Assembly: GCF_019429485.1 (NCBI RefSeq)
Contig: NZ_JAHXZN010000013.1
Span: 1-64,000, forward strand
Length of the DNA stretch: 64,000 nucleotides
Direction of reading: 5' to 3'
DNA from: Sphingomonas citri
GTDB lineage: Bacteria; Pseudomonadota; Alphaproteobacteria; Sphingomonadales; Sphingomonadaceae
Part shown: piece by piece, positions 8,623 through 16,539 of the stretch
Layout: each line of letters starts with the position of its first letter
How positions within the stretch are numbered: position 1 is the first letter of the stretch
Notes under the pieces: model-generated
Told to the model about the DNA's origin: nothing
Database searches by the model: none
The model's input: the letters and a program-made list of their open reading frames with translations, nothing else
Position numbers and translations under genes: made by a program

Positions 8623-10551
8623 ATGATCCGTCGCTATGCCGCAGCCGCGCTGCTGGCCTCCACCGTCCTCGCGCCGCTCGGCGCCGCCGCGCAGGTGCCC
8701 GCGGGCAACAGCGCGCCGCAGCCAGTGCCGTTCGAGGACACGATCCCGGCGCCGCGCGATACGCCCTATCCCGGCACGATCCGGCTCAATGTCGACGCGA
8801 CCGACACCACGCGCGGCATCCTCAGCGTCACGGAGACGATCCCGGTGGCGCAGCCGGGCCATCTCGTCCTGCTCTTCCCCAAGTGGCTGCCCGGCGCGCA
8901 CAGCCCGCGCGGCGAGATCGAGAAGCTCGCCGGGCTGATCGTCACCGCGAATGGCAAGAGGATCGAGTGGACGCGCGATCCGGTCGACGTCTTCGCCTTC
9001 CACCTCGACGTCCCTGCCGGGGCGCGCAGCGTCGAGGCCAAGTTCCAGTTCATCTCCGCGACCGCGGCCAACCAGGGCCGTATCGCGGTGACGCCGACGA
9101 TGATCTCGCTCCAGCCCAATTCCGTGAGCCTCTATCCGGCGGGCTGGTTCACGCGGCAGATCCCGATCCAGATGACGGTGAAGTACCCGGACGGCTGGAC
9201 CGCGGCGGGTGCGCTCAGGGCGAAGACGACGGGCTCGACCTACGCCTATGAGACGACCAACTACGAGGTGCTGGTCGACAGCCCGATGCTCGCCGGCCGC
9301 TACGGCAAGACCTGGCCGCTCTCGTCCAAGGTCAACCTCAACGTCTTCGCCGACGATCCCGCCGAGCTCGCCGCCACGCCCGAGCAGATCGCGGGGCACC
9401 AGCGGCTCGTCGACCAGGCGGTGAAGACCTTCGGCGCGCAGCATTACGATCATTACGAGTTCCTGCTCTCGATCACCGACCAGCTCGGCGGCATCGGACT
9501 GGAGCACCACCGCTCGAGCGAGAACGGCGTGTTGCCGGGCTATTTCACCAAGTGGGACGACGGCCCCGGTCGCCGCAACCTGCTGCCGCACGAGTTCACC
9601 CACAGCTGGGACGGCAAGTTCCGCCGCGGCGCGGACCTGTGGACGCCCGACTTCCGCACCCCGATGCGCGACTCGCTGCTGTGGGTGTACGAGGGCCAGA
9701 CGCAATTCTGGGGCTATGTCCTCCAGGCGCGCTCGGGGCTGGTGAGCAAGCAGGACACGCTCGACCAATATGCCGCGATCATGGCGCTGTACGACAGCCA
9801 GCCGGCGCGACAGTGGCGCGACCTGGTCGACACCACCAACGACCCGATCATCTCGTCGCGCCGGCCCAAGGGCTGGACCAGCTGGCAGCGTAGCGAGGAT
9901 TATTACAACGAGGGACTGCTCGTCTGGATGGACGTCGACTCGCTGCTGCGCGAGAAGTCCGGCGGCACCAAGTCGATCGACGATTTCGCCCGTGCCTTCT
10001 TCGGCGTGCGCGACGGCGACTGGGGCGAGCTGACCTACACGTTCGACGATGTCGCCAAGACGCTCAACGGCATCGTGCCGTGGGACTGGGCGGGCTATCT
10101 CCAGCGCCGCCTCACCGAGCATGCCAAGGGCGCGCCGATCGAGGGATTCGCGCGAAACGGTTATCAACTGACCTATAGCGAGACACCGACGCCCTCGTTC
10201 AAGGCCGCCGAGACGAGCGCGCACAGCACCAACCTCACCTACTCGGGCGGGCTGTCGCTCGACGCCACGGGCAATCTCACCGGCGTCACCTGGGGCAGCG
10301 CCGCCTTCGACGCGGGGCTCACCGTGGGCGATCAGGTCGTCGCGGTGAACGGCGACGCTTACTCGGCCGACAAGCTCAAGGCCGCGATCACCGCCGCCAA
10401 GACCAGCAAGGCGCCGATCCAGCTGATGGTTAAGGCCTCGGATAGATTCCGCAGTGCAGCGCTCGACTATCACGGCGGGCTGCGCTACCCCCGGTTGCAG
10501 AAGATCGGCACCGGCGACGGTGGCCTCGATCGTCTCCTGACGCCCCGCTGA
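8623..10551 (+). CDS. M61 family metallopeptidase (glycyl aminopeptidase type)
   Basis: A secreted or periplasmic zinc peptidase of 642 residues. The signal peptide spans residues 1-23 (MIRRYAAAALL, cleavage after AAAQ). The zinc site HEFTH is at 323-327, with the third ligand probably the glutamate in LLWVYEGQTQFWG. A beta-rich N-terminal domain (about 50-230) precedes the thermolysin-like catalytic domain, and a PDZ domain closes the protein (about 545-625, GLTVGDQVVAVNGD). This order matches M61 enzymes that remove N-terminal Gly or Ala. I use the ATG at 8623 because the signal peptide begins there. An earlier in-frame ORF start at 8578 would bury it. Confidence 0.9.
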   Translation: MIRRYAAAALLASTVLAPLGAAAQVPAGNSAPQPVPFEDTIPAPRDTPYPGTIRLNVDATDTTRGILSVTETIPVAQPGHLVLLFPKWLPGAHSPRGEIEKLAGLIVTANGKRIEWTRDPVDVFAFHLDVPAGARSVEAKFQFISATAANQGRIAVTPTMISLQPNSVSLYPAGWFTRQIPIQMTVKYPDGWTAAGALRAKTTGSTYAYETTNYEVLVDSPMLAGRYGKTWPLSSKVNLNVFADDPAELAATPEQIAGHQRLVDQAVKTFGAQHYDHYEFLLSITDQLGGIGLEHHRSSENGVLPGYFTKWDDGPGRRNLLPHEFTHSWDGKFRRGADLWTPDFRTPMRDSLLWVYEGQTQFWGYVLQARSGLVSKQDTLDQYAAIMALYDSQPARQWRDLVDTTNDPIISSRRPKGWTSWQRSEDYYNEGLLVWMDVDSLLREKSGGTKSIDDFARAFFGVRDGDWGELTYTFDDVAKTLNGIVPWDWAGYLQRRLTEHAKGAPIEGFARNGYQLTYSETPTPSFKAAETSAHSTNLTYSGGLSLDATGNLTGVTWGSAAFDAGLTVGDQVVAVNGDAYSADKLKAAITAAKTSKAPIQLMVKASDRFRSAALDYHGGLRYPRLQKIGTGDGGLDRLLTPR

Positions 10552-10585
10552 CCCGCGGGGCGTTGCCGCAAGTAAGGGGAAGCGC

Positions 10586-11164
10586 ATGCGTATCGATCTC
10601 ATTCCCGTTGGCAAGGATCCGCCCGACGATCTCAACGTCGTGATCGAGGTGCCCACCGGCGGCGAGCCGGTGAAGTACGAGTTCGACAAGGCCTCGGGCG
10701 CGCTGTTCGTCGATCGCATCCTGCACACCCCGATGCGCTACCCCGCCAATTACGGCTTTGTGCCGCACACGCTCTCGCCCGACGGTGATCCGCTCGACGC
10801 GCTGGTCGTGGCGCGCTCGCCGTTCATCCCGGGCTGTGTCGTGCGCGCGCGCCCGATCGCGGTGCTCAACCTGGAGGACGAGGCCGGCGGCGACGAGAAG
10901 TTGGTCTGCGTGCCGGTCGACTCGACCTTCCCTTATTACGCCAACGTCGGCGAGAAGGACGATCTGCCCGAGATCGTCTTCCAGCAGATCGAGCACTTCT
11001 TCACCCACTACAAGGACCTGGAGAAGAAGAAGTGGGTGCGCATCGGCACGTGGGGCGGCCGCGAGGAAGCGCGTCGCATCACGCTCGAGGCGATCGCCCG
11101 CTACAACGAGGCGAAGGCCGAGGGCGAGGAACCGCACGACCACGACGTGCCCGGCCGCGACTGA
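10586..11164 (+). CDS. ppa: Inorganic pyrophosphatase
   Basis: Family I soluble pyrophosphatase, hydrolysing PPi to two phosphates with Mg2+ and so driving biosynthetic reactions forward. The 192-residue protein carries the signature D-G-D-P-L-D at 66-71, the upstream YPANYGFVPHT strand, and the catalytic region EIVFQQIEHFFTHYKDLE near 133-150. The acidic and histidine-rich tail (EGEEPHDHDVPGRD) is a little longer than in the E. coli enzyme. It stands 34 bases after the peptidase gene. A GC hairpin covers that gene's stop codon, so separate transcription is possible. Confidence 0.95.
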   Translation: MRIDLIPVGKDPPDDLNVVIEVPTGGEPVKYEFDKASGALFVDRILHTPMRYPANYGFVPHTLSPDGDPLDALVVARSPFIPGCVVRARPIAVLNLEDEAGGDEKLVCVPVDSTFPYYANVGEKDDLPEIVFQQIEHFFTHYKDLEKKKWVRIGTWGGREEARRITLEAIARYNEAKAEGEEPHDHDVPGRD

Positions 11165-11256
11165 GCGGCGGCGAGGAGTAGGCGGGGACGGCGGCCGAAC
11201 GGTCGCTCAGGGCCGTGCCGCTCTCGTCGGTTCTCTTTCTTCCGCTCGCTGCTCCT

Positions 11257-11358
11257 CCCGTCATCCCCGCGAAGGCGGGGATTCATAGCCGCTGACGCTG
11301 CGGCTCCATCGGAGACCCGAACCGTCATCCCCGCCTTCGCGGGGATGACGGTTCGGGT
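11257..11358. repeat. Palindromic repeat pair with a 20-bp perfect hairpin
   Basis: Two copies of a CGTCATCCCCGC-type element face each other. The second copy (11315-11358) is a perfect inverted repeat with 20-base arms and a CTTC loop. The surrounding gap (11165-11424) holds no gene. The same core recurs at 25595, 49850, 52109 and 54761, so this belongs to a dispersed REP-like family. Confidence 0.85.
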
Positions 11359-11424
11359 GCGAGGCGAGAAGGTATCGAGCATACGGCGTCGTCCCGCGCA
11401 ACGACCGCTTCGCCCGAAGGTGAC

Positions 11425-11760
11425 CTACCCCGCGGCGCGTCGCCCCGCCGCTAGACCCAGCATCGCCCACTGCCGCATCGCATCCGGGTCGTCATGGACG
11501 TCCTCGGGCGCGCGGCGATAGTTGATCGACGCGCTCCTGCCCGCACGCGCATAGCGGAAGCGCTCGCACCCTGCCGCGTCCCACGCTGCGTCGCTCGCAG
11601 CGTCGGCCTTGAACCACGGCGCGCCGTCTCCCGTGACCAGCGCGAAGATCACGCCGTCGAGGTAGAGCGCCGCCCCACCCATCATCCGCCGGTGCGTCAC
11701 CTCACCGAGCGGCGCCATCGCCTCCACGACCCAGTCGACCAGGCCGCGGTCGAACGTCAT
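11425..11760 (-). CDS. TfoX/Sxy N-terminal domain protein
   Basis: A 111-residue protein with the TfoX N-terminal layout: a start like MTFDRGLVDWVVEAMAPLG, the conserved RRMMGGAALYLDGVIFALV core, and a later FRYARAGRSASINYRRAPED segment. TfoX/Sxy proteins of gamma-proteobacteria regulate competence, but short single-domain relatives in alphaproteobacteria have no proven role. Its ATG overlaps the SMR transporter stop by four bases, making it the last gene of the DMT-acetyltransferase-SMR chain. A competence role is not supported by the neighbours. Confidence 0.8.
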   Translation of the reverse strand: MTFDRGLVDWVVEAMAPLGEVTHRRMMGGAALYLDGVIFALVTGDGAPWFKADAASDAAWDAAGCERFRYARAGRSASINYRRAPEDVHDDPDAMRQWAMLGLAAGRRAAG

Positions 11761-12080
11761 GCCCCCGGTCCGAGCAGCTTCAGCCCGGCGATGCACGACA
11801 CCGCGCCGAGGATCAGCAGCAGCCGCAGCGGGGTAGCGGCTTCGCCGTACCAGAGGATGCCGATCAGCACGGTGCCGAGCGCGCCGATGCCGGTCCACAC
11901 CGCATAGGCGGTGCCCATCGGGATCGTCCGCACCGCTCCTTCGAGCAGCAGCATCGACAGCGACACCGATACGAGGAAGCCGAGCGTCCAGCCGAGATGG
12001 CGGAAGCCGTCGACGTTGCGAAGGCACGTGGTGAAGCCGACCTCGAAGAGACCGCCCGCGACCAGCCAGATCCAGGCCAT
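11757..12080 (-). CDS. SMR family efflux protein (Gdx/SugE-like)
   Basis: A 107-residue protein with four transmembrane helices, the standard size for small multidrug resistance transporters, which work as antiparallel dimers exchanging protons for cations. The essential membrane glutamate is E13 in GGLFEVGF. The stretch YAVWTGIGALGTVLIGILWYGE in the third and fourth helices resembles the Gdx (SugE) branch, which exports guanidinium, more than EmrE. Substrate assignment is tentative. It starts one base after the acetyltransferase stop and overlaps the TfoX-like gene. Confidence 0.85.
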   Translation of the reverse strand: MAWIWLVAGGLFEVGFTTCLRNVDGFRHLGWTLGFLVSVSLSMLLLEGAVRTIPMGTAYAVWTGIGALGTVLIGILWYGEAATPLRLLLILGAVSCIAGLKLLGPGA

Positions 12081-12081
12081 C

Positions 12082-12564
12082 TCAACCGCGCCCCGCGAGC
12101 CTCACCAGCGCCTCGCCCTCGACCCGCTGCGTCGTCCACTGATCGAGCGGCGCGGCACCCTTGGCACGGTAGAAGTCGATCGCCGGTGTATTCCAGTCGA
12201 GCACGGTCCACTCGAAGCGCGCGCAGTCGCGATCGAGCGCCACGCCCGCGAGCGCGCGCAGCAGCGCCGCGCCAGCCCCGCTGCCGCGCGCCTCGGTGGT
12301 GACGTAGAGATCCTCGAGCCACAGCCCGCGCCGGCCGGTCCACGTCGAGTAGGTGAAGAAGTACAAGGCGAAGCCGATGGCCTCGCCGTCGCGCTCGGCG
12401 ATCAGCGCCGCGGCCGCCGGATCGCTGCCGAACAGCGCCTCCGCCATCATCGGCTCGGTCGCCAAGACCGCATCCGGCTCGCGCTCATAGGTGGCGAGCT
12501 CGCGAACGAAGCGCAGCATGGTCGGTACGTCGGCGGGCGTGGCGGGTCGGATCGAGACGGTCAT
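12082..12564 (-). CDS. GNAT family N-acetyltransferase
   Basis: A 160-residue GNAT enzyme that transfers an acetyl group from acetyl-CoA to an amine. The acetyl-CoA loop is EARGSGAGAALLRAL near residues 91-105. A preceding strand reads LWLEDLYV, and the C-terminal FEWTVLDWNTPAIDFYRAKGA is characteristic of the diamine acetyltransferase-like (SSAT) branch, so a polyamine or small amine is a reasonable guess. The ATG lies inside the DMT transporter stop (ATGA). Its place between two exporters suggests a detoxification theme, but that is inference. Confidence 0.85.
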   Translation of the reverse strand: MTVSIRPATPADVPTMLRFVRELATYEREPDAVLATEPMMAEALFGSDPAAAALIAERDGEAIGFALYFFTYSTWTGRRGLWLEDLYVTTEARGSGAGAALLRALAGVALDRDCARFEWTVLDWNTPAIDFYRAKGAAPLDQWTTQRVEGEALVRLAGRG

Positions 12565-13463
12565 GACGCTCCCTCTAGCGCGCCGCGCGGCACCGCGCGA
12601 CGTCTCGCGGCGTAGAGACAGGCACCGACGATCACCGCCGCGCCCGCCAGCGTGGTGGTGGCGACCCGCTCGCCGAACACCGCCCAGCCGAGCAGCGCGG
12701 CGTAGACGAAGGACGTGTACTCCGTCGTCGCGAGGAAGCCGGTCTCCCCGTGGGCATAGGCCCAGCCGAGCAGGAACAGCGAGCCCGTCGCCAGCGCCGC
12801 CGCGACCACGATCTGCCACCAGTGCGTCACCGGCGGCACCGTCGCCAGCCAGGGCGCGGCGAGCCCGAGCAGCGTCGCGAGCACCGCCGACTGGACGAAG
12901 GCGATCTCGCGTGCGTCGGCGACCTGGCTCTGCAGCCGCGCGACCACCAGATTGCCGGCATAGAGCACCGCCGAGGCCAGGATCGCACCCGCGCCGCTCA
13001 GCCCGTCGGGTCCGAGCGCCAGCCGTGCATGTCCCGCCAGGATCACGCCAACGCCGGCGAGCGCCACCAGCGAGGCCACGACCACGCGCGTGCCGACGCG
13101 CTCGTGCAGGAACAGCGCGCCGAGCAGCAACGCGAGTAGCGGTGCCACATAGGTGAGCGCTATCGCCTGTGCCATCGGCACCCGCGCCAGCCCCCAGAAG
13201 AACAGCAGCGCCATCGCGGTGGTGATCGCGCCGCGCAGCACATGCAGCCGCAGCGCGCGGGCGGTCGGCCGCCGCCCGCCGCCGAGCCGCCACACCGCGC
13301 CGCCGATCAGCGCGGCGACCAGCGCGCGCCACAGCAGCGCGTTGTAGACGCCGAGCGCGAGCGTCAGCGCCTTCATGAAGGCGTCCATGATCGAGAACAG
13401 TCCGATCCCCGCCGCGGCCACCGCGAAGGCGAGCGCGGGCGAGAGAGCGCGCGCGGCGGTCAA
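12561..13463 (-). CDS. DMT superfamily (EamA) transporter
   Basis: A 300-residue protein with about ten hydrophobic helices in two EamA repeats, the usual drug/metabolite transporter design. The repeats meet near residue 150, and each ends with a helix beginning LLALLLGALFLHERV or FVYAALLGWAVFGERV. I choose a TTG start because the first helix (PALAFAVAAAGIGLF) begins only eight residues later and the TTG overlaps the vapC stop (TTGA). Later ATGs would cut into that helix. Substrates of such proteins vary widely (amino acids, nucleosides, sugars). It heads a chain with GNAT, SMR and TfoX-like genes. Confidence 0.82.
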   Translation of the reverse strand: MTAARALSPALAFAVAAAGIGLFSIMDAFMKALTLALGVYNALLWRALVAALIGGAVWRLGGGRRPTARALRLHVLRGAITTAMALLFFWGLARVPMAQAIALTYVAPLLALLLGALFLHERVGTRVVVASLVALAGVGVILAGHARLALGPDGLSGAGAILASAVLYAGNLVVARLQSQVADAREIAFVQSAVLATLLGLAAPWLATVPPVTHWWQIVVAAALATGSLFLLGWAYAHGETGFLATTEYTSFVYAALLGWAVFGERVATTTLAGAAVIVGACLYAARRRAVPRGALEGAS

Positions 13464-13845
13464 CGGATCAGACGCACGTCGAGGCCGAGCGCGGAATCGA
13501 TCGCGGCCAGGCGCCGGTCGCCGGTGAGCACGGGAACATGGTGTCGCTGCCCAAGCGCTGGGCACGCGCGATCACCTGACGACGCCCCGATCGACCGGGT
13601 CGACGCCCGCGACCACCCCGCGGCGAACGCGTCGTCCAGGTCGAACGACACCACCTCGACGTCGTGGCTGCGAATGATCTCCAGCACCTGCTCCACGCTC
13701 GCCTGACGCTCGACGCCGCGCGCGCAGCATTCCGATACGTTCACCGCCGACACCAGGCTCGCCGGACCACCGCGACAACGATCTCTGCGCCGGGTTCGCC
13801 GAGCATCAATGCCATGATGGCCGCCCCGTCGACGACGACTCTCAT
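13460..13845 (-). pseudogene. VapC-type PIN toxin, frameshifted
   Basis: Translation from the ATG at 13845 gives MRVVVDGAAIMALMLGEPGA, a good PIN-domain start with the first acidic ligand at D6, but hits a stop soon after VVRR. One base further, in another frame, the protein resumes at SLVSAVNVSECC and runs to DRRLAAIDSALGLDVRLIR with the later acidic residues intact. The span is 386 bases, one short of a whole number of codons, so a single-base deletion near 13760 explains it; restored, the product would be 128 residues. VapC toxins are site-specific RNases. The start overlaps the vapB stop, as normal for the pair. Sequencing error cannot be excluded. Confidence 0.75.
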
Positions 13846-14086
13846 TCCGCGCCCCAGTCGGCGCGACGCTCTCGCAGGGATTGCTCGACGCTGTACTCAT
13901 CGCCGAAGATCGCCCGCGCGCGCCGCCGCGACTCACGCACCGATTGCTCGAACGTCATGATCGAGAGGCGAACCGACTCGTCCTTGTCCAGGATCGGCGT
14001 GTCGCCGTGCTCGATTCCGAACTCTCGACGCAGGCCGGCGGGATGACGATCTTGCCGCCCGCGATCACCTTCGCGTGATAGGTCAT
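13842..14086 (-). pseudogene. VapB/AbrB-type antitoxin, frameshifted
   Basis: From the ATG at 14086 the product starts MTYHAKVIAGGKIVIP, the swapped-hairpin AbrB DNA-binding start, then leaves the family frame. One frame over, it continues AGLRREFGIEHGD and SIMTFEQSVRESRRRARAIFGDEYS to GAE, which is the rest of a VapB antitoxin. The span of 245 bases is one short of 246 (81 residues), consistent with loss of one base in the CC run near 14040. Without repair neither DNA binding by the full dimer nor toxin neutralisation is likely. It sits 36 bases downstream of ispG. Confidence 0.72.
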
Positions 14087-14122
14087 GTCAGGCCCTCCAG
14101 GACCTGTCCTATAGCATCGGAC

Positions 14123-15247
14123 CTATTCCGCCGCGAGCGCGGCTGCCGCGTCGCGCGCCTCGATCTCGGCCGCCTTGGCCTCGACCAGCCGGACGATATG
14201 CTCGACCATCTCGGCGTCCTGGACGTGATGGTCGGTCACGCCGGAGAGATACACCATGTGGCGCCCGTTGCCGCCGCCGGTGATGCCTATATCGGTCTCG
14301 CGCGCCTCGCCGGGGCCGTTCACCACGCAGCCGAGCACGCTCAGCGACATTGGCGTGCGGATATGCTGGAGCCGCTCTTCCAGCGTCTGGACGGTGCGAA
14401 TAACGTCGAAGCCCTGCCGCGCGCAGCTCGGGCAGCTGACCACGCGCACGCCGCGGTTGCGAATGCCGAGCGCCTTGAGGATCTCGAAGCCGACGCGCAC
14501 CTCCTCCTCGGGCTCGGCCGAGAGCGAGACGCGGATCGTGTCGCCGATGCCGAACCACAGCAGCGAGCCCATGCCGATCGACGACTTCACCGTGCCGCCG
14601 ATGAGCCCGCCCGCCTCGGTGATGCCGAGGTGGAGCGGGCAGTCGACGGCGTCGGCCAGCTGCTGGTAGGCCGCCACCGCGAGGAACACGTCGGACGCCT
14701 TCACCGCCACCTTATATTCGTGGAAGTCGTGGTCCTGGAGCAGCTTGATATGGTCGAGCGCGCTCTCGACCAGCGCCTCGGGGCAGGGCTCGCCATATTT
14801 CTCCAGCAGGTCCTTCTCGAGGCTGCCCGCGTTCACGCCGATGCGGATCGCGCAGCCATTGGCCTTGGCGGCGCGCACCACCTCGGCGACCCGCTCGGAC
14901 GAGCCAATGTTGCCCGGGTTGATCCGCAGGCACGCCGCGCCCGCGTCCGCCGCCTCGAGCGCGCGCTTGTAATGGAAGTGGATGTCCGCGACGATCGGCA
15001 CCTTGGCGGCGCGCACGATCTGGCGCAGCGCATCGGTCGAGGCGAGGTCGGGGCAGCTGACGCGGACGATGTCGGCGCCGGCGTCCTCGCAGCGGCGGAT
15101 CTGGTCGACCGTGGCGCGCACGTCCTCGGTGGGCGTGTTGGTCATCGTCTGCACGGTGACCGGTGCGCCACCGCCGACGGGGACGTTGCCGACCATGATC
15201 TGGCGGCTCTCTCGGCGCGCGATGTCGCGCCACGGACGAATGGACAT
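14123..15247 (-). CDS. ispG: 4-hydroxy-3-methylbut-2-enyl diphosphate synthase (flavodoxin/ferredoxin)
   Basis: IspG (GcpE) is the penultimate enzyme of the MEP isoprenoid pathway, reductively converting MEcPP to HMBPP with a [4Fe-4S] cluster. The 374-residue protein has an N-terminal TIM-barrel domain and the cluster ligands C272 and C275 (SCPSC), C307 (LGCVVNGPGEA) and the unusual fourth ligand E314. It follows the compact bacterial two-domain form. The start at MSIRPWRDI is well placed, and 119 bases separate it from the divergent acyltransferase. Downstream genes lie close on the same strand, so ispG may provide their transcription. Confidence 0.95.
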   Translation of the reverse strand: MSIRPWRDIARRESRQIMVGNVPVGGGAPVTVQTMTNTPTEDVRATVDQIRRCEDAGADIVRVSCPDLASTDALRQIVRAAKVPIVADIHFHYKRALEAADAGAACLRINPGNIGSSERVAEVVRAAKANGCAIRIGVNAGSLEKDLLEKYGEPCPEALVESALDHIKLLQDHDFHEYKVAVKASDVFLAVAAYQQLADAVDCPLHLGITEAGGLIGGTVKSSIGMGSLLWFGIGDTIRVSLSAEPEEEVRVGFEILKALGIRNRGVRVVSCPSCARQGFDVIRTVQTLEERLQHIRTPMSLSVLGCVVNGPGEARETDIGITGGGNGRHMVYLSGVTDHHVQDAEMVEHIVRLVEAKAAEIEARDAAAALAAE

Positions 15248-15366
15248 GGCGCTCCATATACATGCGCGGCGTGACGGTTGGAAGGCGGGCGCTCGCCCGG
15301 CGCTCCGCGGGACGGCCGAACCACCCCGCCTCGCGTAACCGTCACGTTAATGCTAGTCGCGCCGCG

Positions 15367-16533
15367 ATGCAGCGGCATTACGGCCTCGACTGGCTCCGCA
15401 TCGGGGCGTTCGCGATCCTCATCCTCTACCATGTCGGGATGGTGTTCGTGCCGTGGGACTTCCACGCCAAGCTGCCGGGCGCCTGGTGGGTGGCGGTGCC
15501 GATGATGGCGTCCAACCCGTGGCGGCTCGCGCTGCTGTTCCTCGTCTCCGGCTACGCCAGCCGCGCGCTGATGATCCGCAACAAGAAACCGTGGCGGTTC
15601 GCGCGGCAGCGCTCGCTGCGGCTGCTGGTGCCGCTCGCCTTCGGGGTGGCCGTCATCGTGCCGGTACAGCCCTGGGTCGAGCTCGGCGAGAAGTTCGGCT
15701 ATCCGCACGGCTTCCTGTACTTCTACTGGCACGATTACTGGCGCTTCGGGATGCTCGGGCCGCTCCTGCTGCCGACCTGGAACCATCTGTGGTTCGTCGG
15801 CTATCTCTGGGTCTACACGCTCGTGCTGGCACTCGCCGCCGGACTGTTGCCCGCCACCGTCACCGCGACGGCGCAGCGCGGCTTCGCCTGGGTGATGCGC
15901 GGGCCGGCGCTGCTGGCGTTGCCGATCGCCTGGATGGTGCTGGTCAACTTCGTCCTGTTCCCGGGCGCACGCGAGACCCACGCGCTGGTCGACGATTGGG
16001 TCGCGCATGCCAGCTACTTCCCGGCGTTCCTGTTCGGCTACGCGCTCGCCTGCGCCCCGGCCACGCTGGCCGCCTTCGTGCGCCAGTGGAAGCCGGCGGC
16101 CGCGCTCGCGCTGGCCGCCTATGCGCTCGTCGCCGGAATCGAGATCCGCTGGCCGGGCAACACCATGCCCGCGCCCTGGGGCAATATCTTCTCGATCGCG
16201 CGCGCGGTCGAGGGGTGGAGTGCCGTCACGGCGCTGATCGGCTATGCCGACTCGCACTGGAACCGCGACCAGCGCTGGCGCCCGATGCTGACCGAGGCGG
16301 TGTTCCCCTTCTACATCGTCCACCAGTCGATCATCGTGCTCGCCGCCGACTCCTTGCGCCCGCTGGCGCTGCCGGGCTGGGCCGAGTTCGCGCTGCTGGT
16401 GGCCGCGACGGTGGCGGGCTGCTGGGCCTTCTACCTGACCGGCCGCGCGATCGGCCCGCTGCGCCCGCTGATCGGGCTGCGTCGCCACGCCTCACGCCGC
16501 ACCCATGTCGATCCGCGCCCCGCGCTGGTGTGA
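15367..16533 (+). CDS. Acyltransferase 3 family membrane protein
   Basis: A 388-residue integral membrane protein with about ten helices and the acyltransferase-3 pattern: RHYGLDWLRIGAFAILILYH at residues 3-22 with the conserved histidine, LFLVSGYASR near 60, and FPFYIVHQSIIVLA near 320. This superfamily moves acetyl or succinyl groups onto glucans, lipid A sugars or exopolysaccharides on the outer face of the inner membrane (OpgC and OafA are known members). The target here cannot be named. I start at the ATG at 15367, since the upstream in-frame extension (from 15262) is Arg-rich and has no family match. It ends six bases from the convergent D-aminoacylase. Confidence 0.85.
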   Translation: MQRHYGLDWLRIGAFAILILYHVGMVFVPWDFHAKLPGAWWVAVPMMASNPWRLALLFLVSGYASRALMIRNKKPWRFARQRSLRLLVPLAFGVAVIVPVQPWVELGEKFGYPHGFLYFYWHDYWRFGMLGPLLLPTWNHLWFVGYLWVYTLVLALAAGLLPATVTATAQRGFAWVMRGPALLALPIAWMVLVNFVLFPGARETHALVDDWVAHASYFPAFLFGYALACAPATLAAFVRQWKPAAALALAAYALVAGIEIRWPGNTMPAPWGNIFSIARAVEGWSAVTALIGYADSHWNRDQRWRPMLTEAVFPFYIVHQSIIVLAADSLRPLALPGWAEFALLVAATVAGCWAFYLTGRAIGPLRPLIGLRRHASRRTHVDPRPALV

Positions 16534-16539
16534 GCCGGC

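Noticed and set aside
10541..10562. Terminator overlapping the M61 stop codon
   Set aside because: CGCCCCGC/GCGGGGCG forms a hairpin but covers the stop codon itself and has no T-run, so it is as likely a chance GC palindrome.
6694..10728. A 1344-codon open frame on the minus strand
   Set aside because: It lies opposite the GMC dehydrogenase and M61 peptidase genes, is rich in Arg, His, Gly and Asp, and has no motifs. It is the GC-rich antisense shadow of well-supported genes.
13881..14078. Small plus-strand ORF
   Set aside because: It is antisense to the frameshifted vapB, whose restored frame matches the AbrB antitoxin family much better.
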